From Streptosporangiaceae bacterium (GTDB taxonomy: Bacteria > Actinomycetota > Actinomycetes > Streptosporangiales > Streptosporangiaceae), in contig JASIBJ010000475.1 in assembly GCA_030045215.1 (NCBI GenBank), forward strand, positions 1 through 9,002: 9,002 nucleotides of DNA, written 5' to 3'. The notes below the pieces were generated by a model. That model worked only from the letters and a program-made list of their open reading frames with translations, was not told the DNA's origin and searched no databases. Positions 1-6,679 of this stretch are shown here, one piece after another. Within the stretch, counting starts at the first letter, position 1. Every line of letters starts with the position of its first letter. Both the position numbers and the translations under genes were made by a program.

Positions 1-1
1 C

Positions 2-28
2 GACATGCAGTTCTGCTGGGCCGCCTGA
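2..28 (+). other. possible 3' tail of an upstream gene
   Basis: One plus-strand frame is open from the window edge and ends at a TGA at 26-28, reading DMQFCWAA and then stop. It lies 41 bp before the next start codon. This could be the C-terminus of an upstream co-oriented gene, but nine codons are too few to show coding or family. The frame of the following gene is also open to the window edge, so this is only a possibility. Confidence 0.18.
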
Positions 29-69
29 GTCCACAACAACGGAAGCCGCAGGTCAAGAGGGCGTCTGGC

Positions 70-378
70 ATGAGCGTCGTGGTCGTCGTCACGGCCTTCC
101 CCATTCCCGAGCACCGCGCCGAAGTGGTTAAGGCCTTCGAGGCCGCGATACCGCGAGTGCATCAAGAACCGGGCGCTGAGGTGTACGCCCTGCACGAGGG
201 ACAGGACCGGCTGGTCATGATCGAGAAGTATGACTCGCCGCAAGCACGATCGGAGCACCTCAAGGGCGCCGCCCTCGCCGACCTGCGCTCGGCCCTGGAC
301 GGCAAGCTGAGCCGCGGTCTTGACGTGCAGGTCCTCGTGCCGCACCCGGCCGGGGACGCCAGGAAAGGTGCACTGTGA
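70..378 (+). CDS. ABM-fold (antibiotic biosynthesis monooxygenase-like) small protein
   Basis: This 102-residue protein has the length and pattern of a single ABM / YgiN-type ferredoxin-like domain. A first beta strand (VVVVVTAFPIPEH, residues 3-15) is followed by a helix (AEVVKAFEAAIPRVHQEPG), a strand (AEVYALHEG), the family-like segment LVMIEKYDSPQARSEHLKG, a second helix and a final strand (LDVQVLVP). Members act as small dimeric cofactor-free quinol monooxygenases or heme-degrading enzymes, or have no known substrate; nothing here chooses between these. The ATG at 70 has an AAGAGGG ribosome binding site at 55-61 with 8 bp spacing. The frame is open to the window edge, but no better start is visible. 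It converges on the SDR gene with only 19 bp between the stop codons. Fold assignment is fairly firm; the reaction is unknown. Confidence 0.82.
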   Translation: MSVVVVVTAFPIPEHRAEVVKAFEAAIPRVHQEPGAEVYALHEGQDRLVMIEKYDSPQARSEHLKGAALADLRSALDGKLSRGLDVQVLVPHPAGDARKGAL

Positions 379-397
379 CGGCTCGCCGGCCTGCCGA

Positions 398-1153
398 TCA
401 GACGAACTGCTGGCCGCCGTCGATGTCATAGGTCGCCCCGGTCAGGGCCGTGTTGGTCATGATGTGAACGGCCAACGCGGCGACGTCGGCGGGCGTAACG
501 ACGCGGCCGATCGGGAGCGTCTCGCGCAGCTCCTTCCGGCGCTTCTCGAGTTGGTCTCCGAGCAGTGACGCCGACAACGGGGTGTCGACGAAGCCGGCCG
601 CGATGAGATTGACGCGCACGGGCGCGAGTTCGAGCGCGAGGGTCGCCGCGAACGGAGGCAGCGCGGCTGTGGCGGCCGGGACAATCCCCAGCCCGCGACT
701 GATACGCCGGCCGCCGGTGCCGCCCATGAACAGCAGCGTGCCGCCGGCCCGCATCTTGCCGGCGGCGCTGCGCGCGACCTCAAGCGCCAGCGCGACATGA
801 TCGCCGAGCGCGTCTTCGACCTGGGCCGCGTCCATCTCCAGCAGGGGAGCGTAGCTCGGGCCGCCGGCCGTGACCATCACGTGGTCGATCGGCGTGGGCA
901 GATCCCGGAAGAACGCCTGCAGGGAGGGCGTGTCAGTGGCGTCGAAGGCCGCCGTCCGCTGCGCCCCGACCTCGTGGGCTGCCTGGCTGAGCCGGTCGGA
1001 ATTGCGGCCGGTCAGGATGACCTCGGCCCCCTCAGCCCGAGCGCGCCTGGCTGTCTCGAGGCCGATGCCTGCGCTGCCACCGATCACCACGACCGTCTGC
1101 CCGGCCAGTTCGGGCTCGTGCCGGGGGCTTGCAGCAGTGGCCGCGGCGGTCAT
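398..1153 (-). CDS. SDR-fold oxidoreductase-like protein lacking the catalytic tetrad
   Basis: This 251-residue protein has a Rossmann fold of short-chain dehydrogenase/reductase type. The dinucleotide-binding glycine motif GGSAGIG is at residues 25-31, and TGRN (48-51) sits where the second strand selects the cofactor. The usual C-terminal SDR blocks are present: LALELAPVRVNLIAAGFVDTP near 172-192 and TGATYDIDGGQQ near the end. The active site is abnormal. Where YxxxK is expected there is VPAAT (158-162), so Tyr becomes Val and Lys becomes Thr. The catalytic Ser aligns with Gly145, and the Asn of NNAG aligns with Thr95. I recall similar tetrad-less SDRs from other actinomycetes, so this is probably a diverged subfamily rather than fresh damage. 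Its ATG overlaps the stop of the upstream VOC gene (ATGA), so translation is probably coupled. A nucleotide-binding non-enzymatic role, or different chemistry, is possible. Confidence 0.88.
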   Translation of the reverse strand: MTAAATAASPRHEPELAGQTVVVIGGSAGIGLETARRARAEGAEVILTGRNSDRLSQAAHEVGAQRTAAFDATDTPSLQAFFRDLPTPIDHVMVTAGGPSYAPLLEMDAAQVEDALGDHVALALEVARSAAGKMRAGGTLLFMGGTGGRRISRGLGIVPAATAALPPFAATLALELAPVRVNLIAAGFVDTPLSASLLGDQLEKRRKELRETLPIGRVVTPADVAALAVHIMTNTALTGATYDIDGGQQFV

Positions 1154-1827
1154 AGCGGCAGCTCCGCGCCGGTCTGCTCGGCCACCATGTACTTGGCGTA
1201 CCAGTCGGGCCAGTCCGCGTCGGCATGACCGATCCGCTTCTCGTGCTCGCCGTGCGCGGTGGCGGCTCGGGTCATCGCGCCGGCCAGGTCGTCAGCGGAG
1301 CTGAAGGCGACCAGACCGGGATCAACCCGGCCTGGCAGGCGTGCGGTGACCTCCTGAAGCAGCCAGCCATTGCCGTCCGGGTCGCTGAGGGCGGCGAACG
1401 AGCCATAGCTGGCGTGATCGGGCGCGGGTCCGCTGGCGCGCTCGAACACGCCGTCACCGTCGCGGAACCGGCATGCGGTCCCGATCGCGCAGTGGAACAC
1501 CTCGCTCACCTCGGCACCGCGGCTGACCAGCGCCTCGCGCGCGGCCTGAATGTCAGAAACGGTCAGCATCAGCCCCTGGGCTGACCCAGGCGAAGCACTG
1601 GTGACATTCGCGCCGAACTGGACCGAGCAGCCCGAGCCGGGCGGGGTGAACTGGACCAGCCGGAACCCATCGGCGGACCGGTCGGCATCAAGCCGCCAGC
1701 CGAGCCTGGAGTAGAACTCCTTGGCCCGGTCGACGTCCGAGACCGGGACAACGAGCACTTCGAGCGGCATGTCCACGATCTCTGCGCTCCTGCCTGCGTT
1801 CCCGCTGCGGCCTTCGCTCGTACTCAC
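1150..1827 (-). CDS. VOC-family (glyoxalase/bleomycin resistance-like) protein with conserved C-terminal extension
   Basis: This 225-residue protein has two VOC half-domains. The first begins at PLEVLVVPVSDVDRAKEFYSRLGW (21-44) and contains FRLVQFTPPGSGCSVQFG. The second runs from GLMLTVSDIQAAREALVSRGAEV to SFAALSDPDGNGWLLQEV (143-160). VOC proteins bind metals or small ligands and include lyases, dioxygenases and resistance proteins; the substrate here is unknown. After the fold comes a tail of about 65 residues (ARLPGRVDP... HGEHEKRIG... WPDWYAKYMVAEQ... ELPL), which I recall as recurrent in actinobacterial VOC proteins. I chose the GTG at 1827 because AGGGAGG (complement of 1833-1839) lies 5 bp upstream. 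The internal ATG at 1770 has no good ribosome binding site. The frame stays open far upstream, but that part reads as non-coding. It is first in a two-gene operon, its stop overlapping the SDR start. Confidence 0.87.
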   Translation of the reverse strand: MSTSEGRSGNAGRSAEIVDMPLEVLVVPVSDVDRAKEFYSRLGWRLDADRSADGFRLVQFTPPGSGCSVQFGANVTSASPGSAQGLMLTVSDIQAAREALVSRGAEVSEVFHCAIGTACRFRDGDGVFERASGPAPDHASYGSFAALSDPDGNGWLLQEVTARLPGRVDPGLVAFSSADDLAGAMTRAATAHGEHEKRIGHADADWPDWYAKYMVAEQTGAELPL

Positions 1828-2103
1828 CGCGGCCTCCCTGGGCTGATATGGATGACGTCGCGAGCTTCCCGCTGTGTCATACCCCGGGACACGCCCGGCT
1901 GCTCTACGGAGAAAACCGTCATATCCGCCTAGGGCTAATGAACCTCTCCGCCTCTGAAAGACGTCCAGCGCTGACGCCGTCTTCTTCTGTGCCCGCAGTG
2001 CAGCTTTCGCCGCGGTGATGCTGGGAATGACGGCATTTGCCGCCGTACCGAGTCCGTTCGTCCGCGGAGACGGCCATCGGCCGCTAACGGCCAAGGGGTG
2101 GAA
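1828..2103. other. divergent intergenic region between VOC gene and NTF2-like pseudogene
   Basis: No gene is supported here. The region must hold the promoter of the minus-strand VOC-SDR operon, and presumably the former promoter of the pseudogene, but I see no convincing -35/-10 pair. Small dyads are present: ACGG-agaaaa-CCGT at 1906-1919, and GGCCG-ctaa-CGGCC at 2079-2092, just ahead of the AAGGGG ribosome binding site of the pseudogene. Both stems are only 4-5 bp and could be chance in DNA this rich in GC. Confidence 0.5.
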
Positions 2104-2727
2104 ATGCCGTGGTTTCCGGAATTCGTTACTGCCGTGGAACTGGCGCGCAGGCAGGCTCGCGCCGCGGGTCAAGCCGATCCGGTCGGGCAGTACGTCACCG
2201 CGCTGAACGCGGGCGACACTCGTGTCCTGGAGACCGCCTGGCCGGGTCACGTGGTCGTCCATGATGCGCGCGCCGGTGAGGTTCGCGGGCGCAGGCAGCT
2301 GCGGCACTTCGTGGGCGGAAGTCAGTCCTGGCTGGCCGAGCACCACGCGCGGATGGAGCTGACGACGCCGCCTCAGGCCGCCGATACTGAAGCCGGCGAG
2401 CGTCGAGCCCGGCGACGTCATCGGCCGGCACCTCACCGCGCTGGAGGCGGGCGACACCGAAGCGGTACTGAGCACGTTCCGGCCTGATGGCTACGTGCGC
2501 GAGCCGATCGGACCCCATGCCAGCCATCGCGGCACCGACGACGGAGTGAGCTGTGCGCGGAGTACAACTGCGTGCGCTGGGGCCGGTATGACCCGCCGCC
2601 CCAGACCGGACTCGCCGTCTATGAACGGGGTCACGGCGGACTACTGGCTGCAGTCCGCATTTACGACGACATCGAGGCGCCGGCCAGTGCCGATGGCCCG
2701 GACGCAACTGCCGGGACAGCCGAATGA
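2104..2727 (+). pseudogene. decayed two-domain SnoaL/NTF2-like protein gene
   Basis: Protein-like sequence of one family continues across three frame segments. Segment 1 runs from the ATG at 2104 (AAGGGG at 2093-2098, 5 bp spacing) to about 2365 and reads MPWFPEFVTAVELARRQARA ... DPVGQYVTALNAGDTRVLET ... WLAEHHARMEL. Segment 2, about 2370-2556 and shifted one frame, reads RPPILKPASVEPGDVIGRHL, TALEAGDTEAVLSTFRPDGY and VREPIGPHASHRGT. Segment 3, from about 2560 and back in the first frame, reads EYNCVRWGRYDPPPQTGLAV ... GLLAAVRIYDDIEAP and ends at TGA 2725-2727. YVTALNAGDT and HLTALEAGDT mark two tandem NTF2-like domains. From memory of intact homologues, about 60 residues are missing at the first junction and about 20-25 just after HRGT, and one base is missing at CGCGG (2556-2560), where CTG GAG TAC would be expected. 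SnoaL-like proteins bind small hydrophobic molecules or are polyketide cyclases; this copy should be non-functional. Confidence 0.82.
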
Positions 2728-2829
2728 ATGCCGGTTATCTCCCGACTGGTGCCGGGAATGAGATCAGGCGTGGGAAAGTGACGTAACGGGCCGAGGACAG
2801 GCCGCTCATTTGGCGACAGGGGGCTGCGG

Positions 2830-4173
2830 ATGTCGGGCACTGATTACGACGTGATCGTCGTGGGCGGTGGTTCTCCGGGCGAGCATTGCGCCGGGGAACT
2901 GGCGGACGGCGGGCTGCGCGTCGCGCTGGTGGAGCGTGAACTGGTCGGGGGCTCGTGCTCGTATTACGCATGCATCCCGTCCAAGACGCTGCTACGCCCA
3001 GGCGAGGCCGTGCATGACGCGCGCGAGGCCGCCGCCACGGCGCAGGTCGACGTGGCGCAGGCGCTGGCGTGGCGAGACTTCATGGTGTCGGACTACTCCG
3101 ACGCCGGACAGGAACGCTGGCTCGCGGACAAGCACATTGACCTGCTGCGCGGCACCGGCAAGCTGGCCGGGACCGGCGTGGTCGAGGTCAACGGGGTGCG
3201 CCATACTGCCGAGAACGTGGTGCTGGCGACTGGCTCGGACGCGGTCATCCCGCCCGTATCGGGCCTGCGCGGACTCGACGGGGTGTGGACCAACCGCGAG
3301 GTGACGGGGATGAAGGCCGTCCCCCGCCGCTTGGTCATCCTTGGCGGCGGGCCGGTCGGCGCCGAGATGGCCCAGGCGGTCAGGCGCCTCGGCGGCGAGG
3401 TCGCCCTGGCTGAGGCTGACGCTCACGTGCTCGCGCGCGAGCCCGTGCCGCTTGGGCTGGCACTCGGTGAGGTCCTGCGTGCCGACGGCATCGACCTTGA
3501 GCTGGGCGCCGAAGCTACCGCAGCCCGGCGGGATGGGGAGGAGTTCGTCCTGACCCTCAACAACGGCCGGGAGCTGCGCGGCGACCGCCTGCTCGTGGCG
3601 ACCGGCCGGCGTCCACGAGTGGACGGAATCGGCCTGGAAACCGTCGGCGTCCATGCCGACAAGCACGGAATCCCGGTCGACCGGCAGCTCAGGGCGGGGG
3701 ACCGGCTGTGGGCCATCGGCGATGTCACCGGCATCCGGCTGCTGACTCACGTTGGCAAGTACCAAGGCGAGGTTGCCGCCGCTAACATCCTCGGCGAGCA
3801 CCGCGAGGCTGACTACGAGGCCATACCGGACGTGGTCTACACCGACCCGCAGGCCGCCGCAGTGGGTTCGGCCGACGGCGAGTTCACGAGCACCATCCCG
3901 CTCTCGGAAGTGGCTAAGACGGCCACATACAGCAGGGCGTATGCCAAGTCCAACAGCTTCCTGACGCTGCTGTCCGACGGGCAGCGGCTGACCGGCGCCT
4001 ACGCTCTTGGACCTGAAGCCGGTGAGTGGCTGCAGCAGGCCACCCTGGCTATTCGCGCCCGCGTGCCGCTGGCGGTGTTGCGCGACACCATTCAGCCGTT
4101 CCCTACCTTCAGCGAGATCTACGTCGACGCCCTCAAGGCCCTGCGCCGCAGCATCGCTGCCGGCGCGGCCTGA
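2830..4173 (+). CDS. FAD/NAD-dependent pyridine nucleotide-disulfide oxidoreductase-like protein
   Basis: This 447-residue protein has the full class I flavoprotein disulfide reductase layout. An FAD-binding [15 protein letters not shown] (7-21) has ribose-binding Glu35. The redox motif [13 protein letters not shown] (40-52) keeps both cysteines, Cys43 and Cys48, in CX4C spacing. An [10 protein letters not shown] segment follows. A second Rossmann motif GGGPVG is at 172-177, with Glu195 at the end of strand 2, which suggests NAD(H) rather than NADP(H). The second FAD motif AIGD is at 295-298, then comes a dimerisation domain. The usual active-site HPTxxE reads FPTFSE (424-429), so the catalytic His is Phe while Glu429 remains. 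It is therefore probably not a classical glutathione, mycothione or mercuric reductase; a diaphorase, transhydrogenase or specialised reductase role is possible. The ATG at 2830 has AGGGGG at 2818-2823, 6 bp away. A GH15 gene follows 79 bp downstream. Confidence 0.9.
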   Translation: MSGTDYDVIVVGGGSPGEHCAGELADGGLRVALVERELVGGSCSYYACIPSKTLLRPGEAVHDAREAAATAQVDVAQALAWRDFMVSDYSDAGQERWLADKHIDLLRGTGKLAGTGVVEVNGVRHTAENVVLATGSDAVIPPVSGLRGLDGVWTNREVTGMKAVPRRLVILGGGPVGAEMAQAVRRLGGEVALAEADAHVLAREPVPLGLALGEVLRADGIDLELGAEATAARRDGEEFVLTLNNGRELRGDRLLVATGRRPRVDGIGLETVGVHADKHGIPVDRQLRAGDRLWAIGDVTGIRLLTHVGKYQGEVAAANILGEHREADYEAIPDVVYTDPQAAAVGSADGEFTSTIPLSEVAKTATYSRAYAKSNSFLTLLSDGQRLTGAYALGPEAGEWLQQATLAIRARVPLAVLRDTIQPFPTFSEIYVDALKALRRSIAAGAA

Positions 4174-4252
4174 GACGCGGCCCACCTCAACCAGGGGAAC
4201 CGGGCTCGGCTCCGACCGATCGCCACCCGCTGAGCGGTGGAAGGAAAGCACC

Positions 4253-6067
4253 ATGGAGAGCTTGCCGATCAGCGACTATGCACTGTTGTCAAACTGCCGC
4301 ACGGCTGCCCTGGTCAGCAGGGACGGCTCGGTCGATTGGTTGTGCTTTCCCCGGTTCGACGCGCCGTCGGTTTTCTGCCGCCTGCTGGATCCGGGCGGTG
4401 GGAGCTTTGCGATCCGGCCTGCGGGCGAGTTCGACGTCAGCCGCAGGTACCTGGATCAGACCATGGTGCTCGAGACGACGTTCACCGCACCGGGCGGCAC
4501 CGCCGTGCTCACCGACGCGCTGGCGGTCGGCTGGAATGAGCGCGGCCATGATCTTGGCAAGCACTCGCCGTCCATGCTGGTGCGCCGGCTGGCCTGCACC
4601 GGCGGCGAGATCGACGTCGATGTCCATTACGCGCCCCGGCCGGAATACGGTCTCATCCACCCGATCCTCATCCCGGTCGACGGGGGCATCGCCGCACGCG
4701 GTGGAGCAGACCGGCTGTTGCTGGCGACGTCGGTGAAGTTTGAGGTCCGAGGCGATACGGCCACTGCCCGGATCCGGCTGGCGGCAGGCGAGACCGCGGT
4801 GTTCGGCCTCCGCCACGGTCCGATGTCCGCCCCGCCGCTGGACTCGTGGTCCGCCGAGCGGCTGACTGGCCGTCTGGACGACACCGCGGAGGGCTGGCGC
4901 TCCTGGTCGGCCATCCATCAGAGCTATGACGGACCCTGGCGAGACCTGGTGCAACACTCCGGGCGCGTGCTGCGCGCGCTGTCGTTCGTGCCCACTGGTG
5001 CGATCGTGGCCGCACCAACGTCGTCCCTGCCGGAGGTCATCGGGGGCGAGCGCAACTGGGACTACCGCTACACCTGGGTGCGCGATGCGAGCCTGACCAT
5101 GGCGGCGCTGTGGGTGGCGGCATGTCCGGACGAGGCGAACGACTTCTTCGTGTTCCTTGCCGATGCGGCCGCGTCCGACCTGGGGCCGGGAGCGGACCTG
5201 CAGATCATGTTCGGCGTCGGAGGAGAACGGGACCTCTCCGAACGGCAGTTGCCGCACCTGGCCGGGTGGCGGGCGAGCCGGCCCGTCCGGGTCGGCAACG
5301 CCGCGTGGCTTCAGCGCCAGCTGGACGTATACGGCGAGCTACTGGGTGCCGCCCAGCGGCTGATTGACCACCTGGGCGAGCTCGATCCGGTGTCCCGGCG
5401 GTTCCTGGTTGCGGCCGCCGACGCAGCCGCCAGTCACTGGCGGGAAAAAGACCAGGGCATCTGGGAGGTCCGCGGCGAGGCTCGCGACTTCCTGTACTCC
5501 AAGCTGATGTGCTGGGTCGCGCTGGACCGGGCGATTGCTCTGGTCGGCTACCTGGGGGCCGAGGACCGGCTGCAGGACTGGGCCGCCGCCCGGGATGAAA
5601 TCCGGGATGCCATCCTCACGCACGGCTGGAGCGAGCGGGCCGGTGCGTTCACTCAGGCCTTCGGCAGCGATGACCTCGACGCCTCCAGCCTGATGCTGGC
5701 CATGACCGGGTTCCTGTCCCCCGCCGACCCGCGGCTGCGGGCGACGGTCAGCGCGACCGCCGAGCGGCTCACGGACGAGCGCGGCCTGGTGTATCGGTAC
5801 CGGCGCAAGGACGGGCTGGCCGGTAAGGAGGGCACGTTCCTGCTGTGCACGTTCTGGCTGGCAGAGGCGCAGGCGCTGGTCGGCGACGTCGATGCAGCCA
5901 TCGCCACTTTCGAGCGCGGCATTGCCACCATGAACGACGTGGGCCTGCTGCCCGAGGAAGTCGACCGTGACAGCGGTGAGATGATCGGCAACTTCCCGCA
6001 GGCGTTCAGTCATGTCGGGCTGGTCAACGCTGCGTGGGCGATCAGCCAAGCCCAGTGTGTGAGCTGA
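4253..6067 (+). CDS. glycoside hydrolase family 15 (glucoamylase/trehalase-like)
   Basis: This 604-residue protein has no signal peptide, so it is probably cytoplasmic. The N-terminal beta-sandwich domain starts with the GH15 signature ISDYALLSNCRTAALVSRDG SVDWLCFPRFDAPSVF. A catalytic (alpha/alpha)6 barrel follows. RNWDYRYTWVRDAS (267-280) lines the substrate pocket. GIWEVRG carries Glu405 as likely general acid, and LLPEEVD (Glu568/Glu569) carries the likely general base, just before GNFPQAFSH. GH15 enzymes invert configuration and release glucose from alpha-glucans; in archaea and mycobacteria close relatives are trehalases. Sequence reading cannot separate glucoamylase from trehalase. All expected catalytic elements are intact. 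The ATG at 4253 has AAGGA at 4241-4245, 7 bp away. The frame is open upstream into the previous gene, but the signature starts here. It probably shares a transcript with the oxidoreductase. Confidence 0.93.
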   Translation: MESLPISDYALLSNCRTAALVSRDGSVDWLCFPRFDAPSVFCRLLDPGGGSFAIRPAGEFDVSRRYLDQTMVLETTFTAPGGTAVLTDALAVGWNERGHDLGKHSPSMLVRRLACTGGEIDVDVHYAPRPEYGLIHPILIPVDGGIAARGGADRLLLATSVKFEVRGDTATARIRLAAGETAVFGLRHGPMSAPPLDSWSAERLTGRLDDTAEGWRSWSAIHQSYDGPWRDLVQHSGRVLRALSFVPTGAIVAAPTSSLPEVIGGERNWDYRYTWVRDASLTMAALWVAACPDEANDFFVFLADAAASDLGPGADLQIMFGVGGERDLSERQLPHLAGWRASRPVRVGNAAWLQRQLDVYGELLGAAQRLIDHLGELDPVSRRFLVAAADAAASHWREKDQGIWEVRGEARDFLYSKLMCWVALDRAIALVGYLGAEDRLQDWAAARDEIRDAILTHGWSERAGAFTQAFGSDDLDASSLMLAMTGFLSPADPRLRATVSATAERLTDERGLVYRYRRKDGLAGKEGTFLLCTFWLAEAQALVGDVDAAIATFERGIATMNDVGLLPEEVDRDSGEMIGNFPQAFSHVGLVNAAWAISQAQCVS

Positions 6068-6128
6068 TCAGGTCCGGGGCGTCGTCATCGCGACCACGTG
6101 CACCACTGGGCTCGCTGGCGCGCTCCGA

Positions 6129-6150
6129 ACATCCGTCAGCTGACGGATGT
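6129..6150. promoter_or_regulatory. perfect 22-bp palindrome, candidate operator
   Basis: The half-site ACATCCGTCAG (6129-6139) is followed immediately by its exact reverse complement (6140-6150), with no spacer and no mismatch. It lies 61 bp after the GH15 stop and 58 bp before the proposed globin start. A zero-spacer dyad of this length suits a dimeric regulator such as a TetR- or MarR-type protein. It does not resemble the NsrR, DevR/OsdR or CRP consensus sites I know. A terminator for the GH15 transcript is the alternative (9-bp stem, AGCT loop), but no T-rich tract follows. The pairing is certain; the function is inferred. Confidence 0.7.
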
Positions 6151-6208
6151 CTTGGCCTGAAACTTGCATGAGACTTTCTCTGCGGGTCCCAGAGGAAGGC
6201 AGGCACAG

Positions 6209-6679
6209 TTGGACGGCACAGGACTACGGAAGAACTTCGCCGAGGTCGCCGCGCACGGTGATGAGGTCCCGCTGTTCTTCTACTCCGACCTCTTCGTCAA
6301 GCACCCGGAAGTCCGGGAGATGTTCCCGATCTCGACCGAGGCCCAGCGCGGCCACTTCGTCCATGCTCTGGCGAAGATTGTTGCCAACGTTGATTGCCCA
6401 AGCGACCTGACCCTGTTCCTGCAGGCGCTGGGCCGTGACCATCGGAGGTTCGGCGCGGGAGCCGAGCATTACGTCGCGGTTGGAGCCAGCCTCCTGGCCA
6501 CATTGGAATATTTCTCCGGGCCATCCTGGACGCCAGAGCTGCGGTCTGACTGGAGCGCGGCATACGAACTCGTCGGTTCTGTCATGGCGGCAGCGGCGGA
6601 AGCCGGTGAACTGCCGCGCCCCCCGTGCATGACGGAGGGCCGCATACACATGGAGTACGTCGGGTGGAGCGAACCTTGA
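6209..6679 (+). CDS. single-domain flavohemoglobin-type globin
   Basis: From a TTG at 6209 this gives 156 residues matching the N-terminal globin domain of flavohemoglobins. Expected heme-pocket residues are visible, with E. coli Hmp equivalents in brackets: B10 Tyr25 [Tyr29] in FFYSDLF, CD1 Phe39 [Phe43] in EMFP, E7 Gln46 [Gln53] in AQR, proximal His78 [His85] in RDHRRFG, and Tyr88 [Tyr95] in EHYVAVG. These suggest O2 binding and possibly NO dioxygenation. The FAD/NAD reductase module that should follow is absent; the protein ends about 20 residues after the last globin helix. I chose TTG because AGAGGAAGG (6191-6199) precedes it and MDGTGLRKNFAEV resembles the family N-terminus. An upstream in-frame ATG at 6164 lacks a ribosome binding site. 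A 22-bp palindrome sits upstream, and the 3' end overlaps the DivIVA-domain gene. Confidence 0.87.
   Translation: MDGTGLRKNFAEVAAHGDEVPLFFYSDLFVKHPEVREMFPISTEAQRGHFVHALAKIVANVDCPSDLTLFLQALGRDHRRFGAGAEHYVAVGASLLATLEYFSGPSWTPELRSDWSAAYELVGSVMAAAAEAGELPRPPCMTEGRIHMEYVGWSEP

Noticed and set aside
379..397. Possible bidirectional terminator between the converging ABM and SDR genes
   Set aside because: Only short GC-rich self-complementarity (4-bp stems) is visible in the 19-bp gap; not enough to call.
1828..2475. Minus-strand upstream extension of the VOC frame (would give a 441-residue protein)
   Set aside because: The extension is not protein-like, lies antisense to the NTF2-like pseudogene, and a strong ribosome binding site marks GTG 1827 as the start.
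2740..2757. TCCCG/CGGGA hairpin just after the pseudogene stop
   Set aside because: The 5-bp stem with an 8-nt loop and no T-tract is easily chance in this composition.
4007..4252. Upstream extension of the GH15 frame to an ATG at 4007
   Set aside because: It overlaps the oxidoreductase coding sequence in another frame. The GH15 N-terminal signature and a good ribosome binding site place the start at 4253.
2992..4254. Long minus-strand frame of 420 residues opposite the oxidoreductase
   Set aside because: It is a shadow of the high-GC plus-strand gene, with no family resemblance of its own.
4289..5257. Minus-strand frame of 322 residues opposite the GH15 gene
   Set aside because: It is antisense to conserved GH15 motifs and has no recognisable domain; a high-GC shadow.
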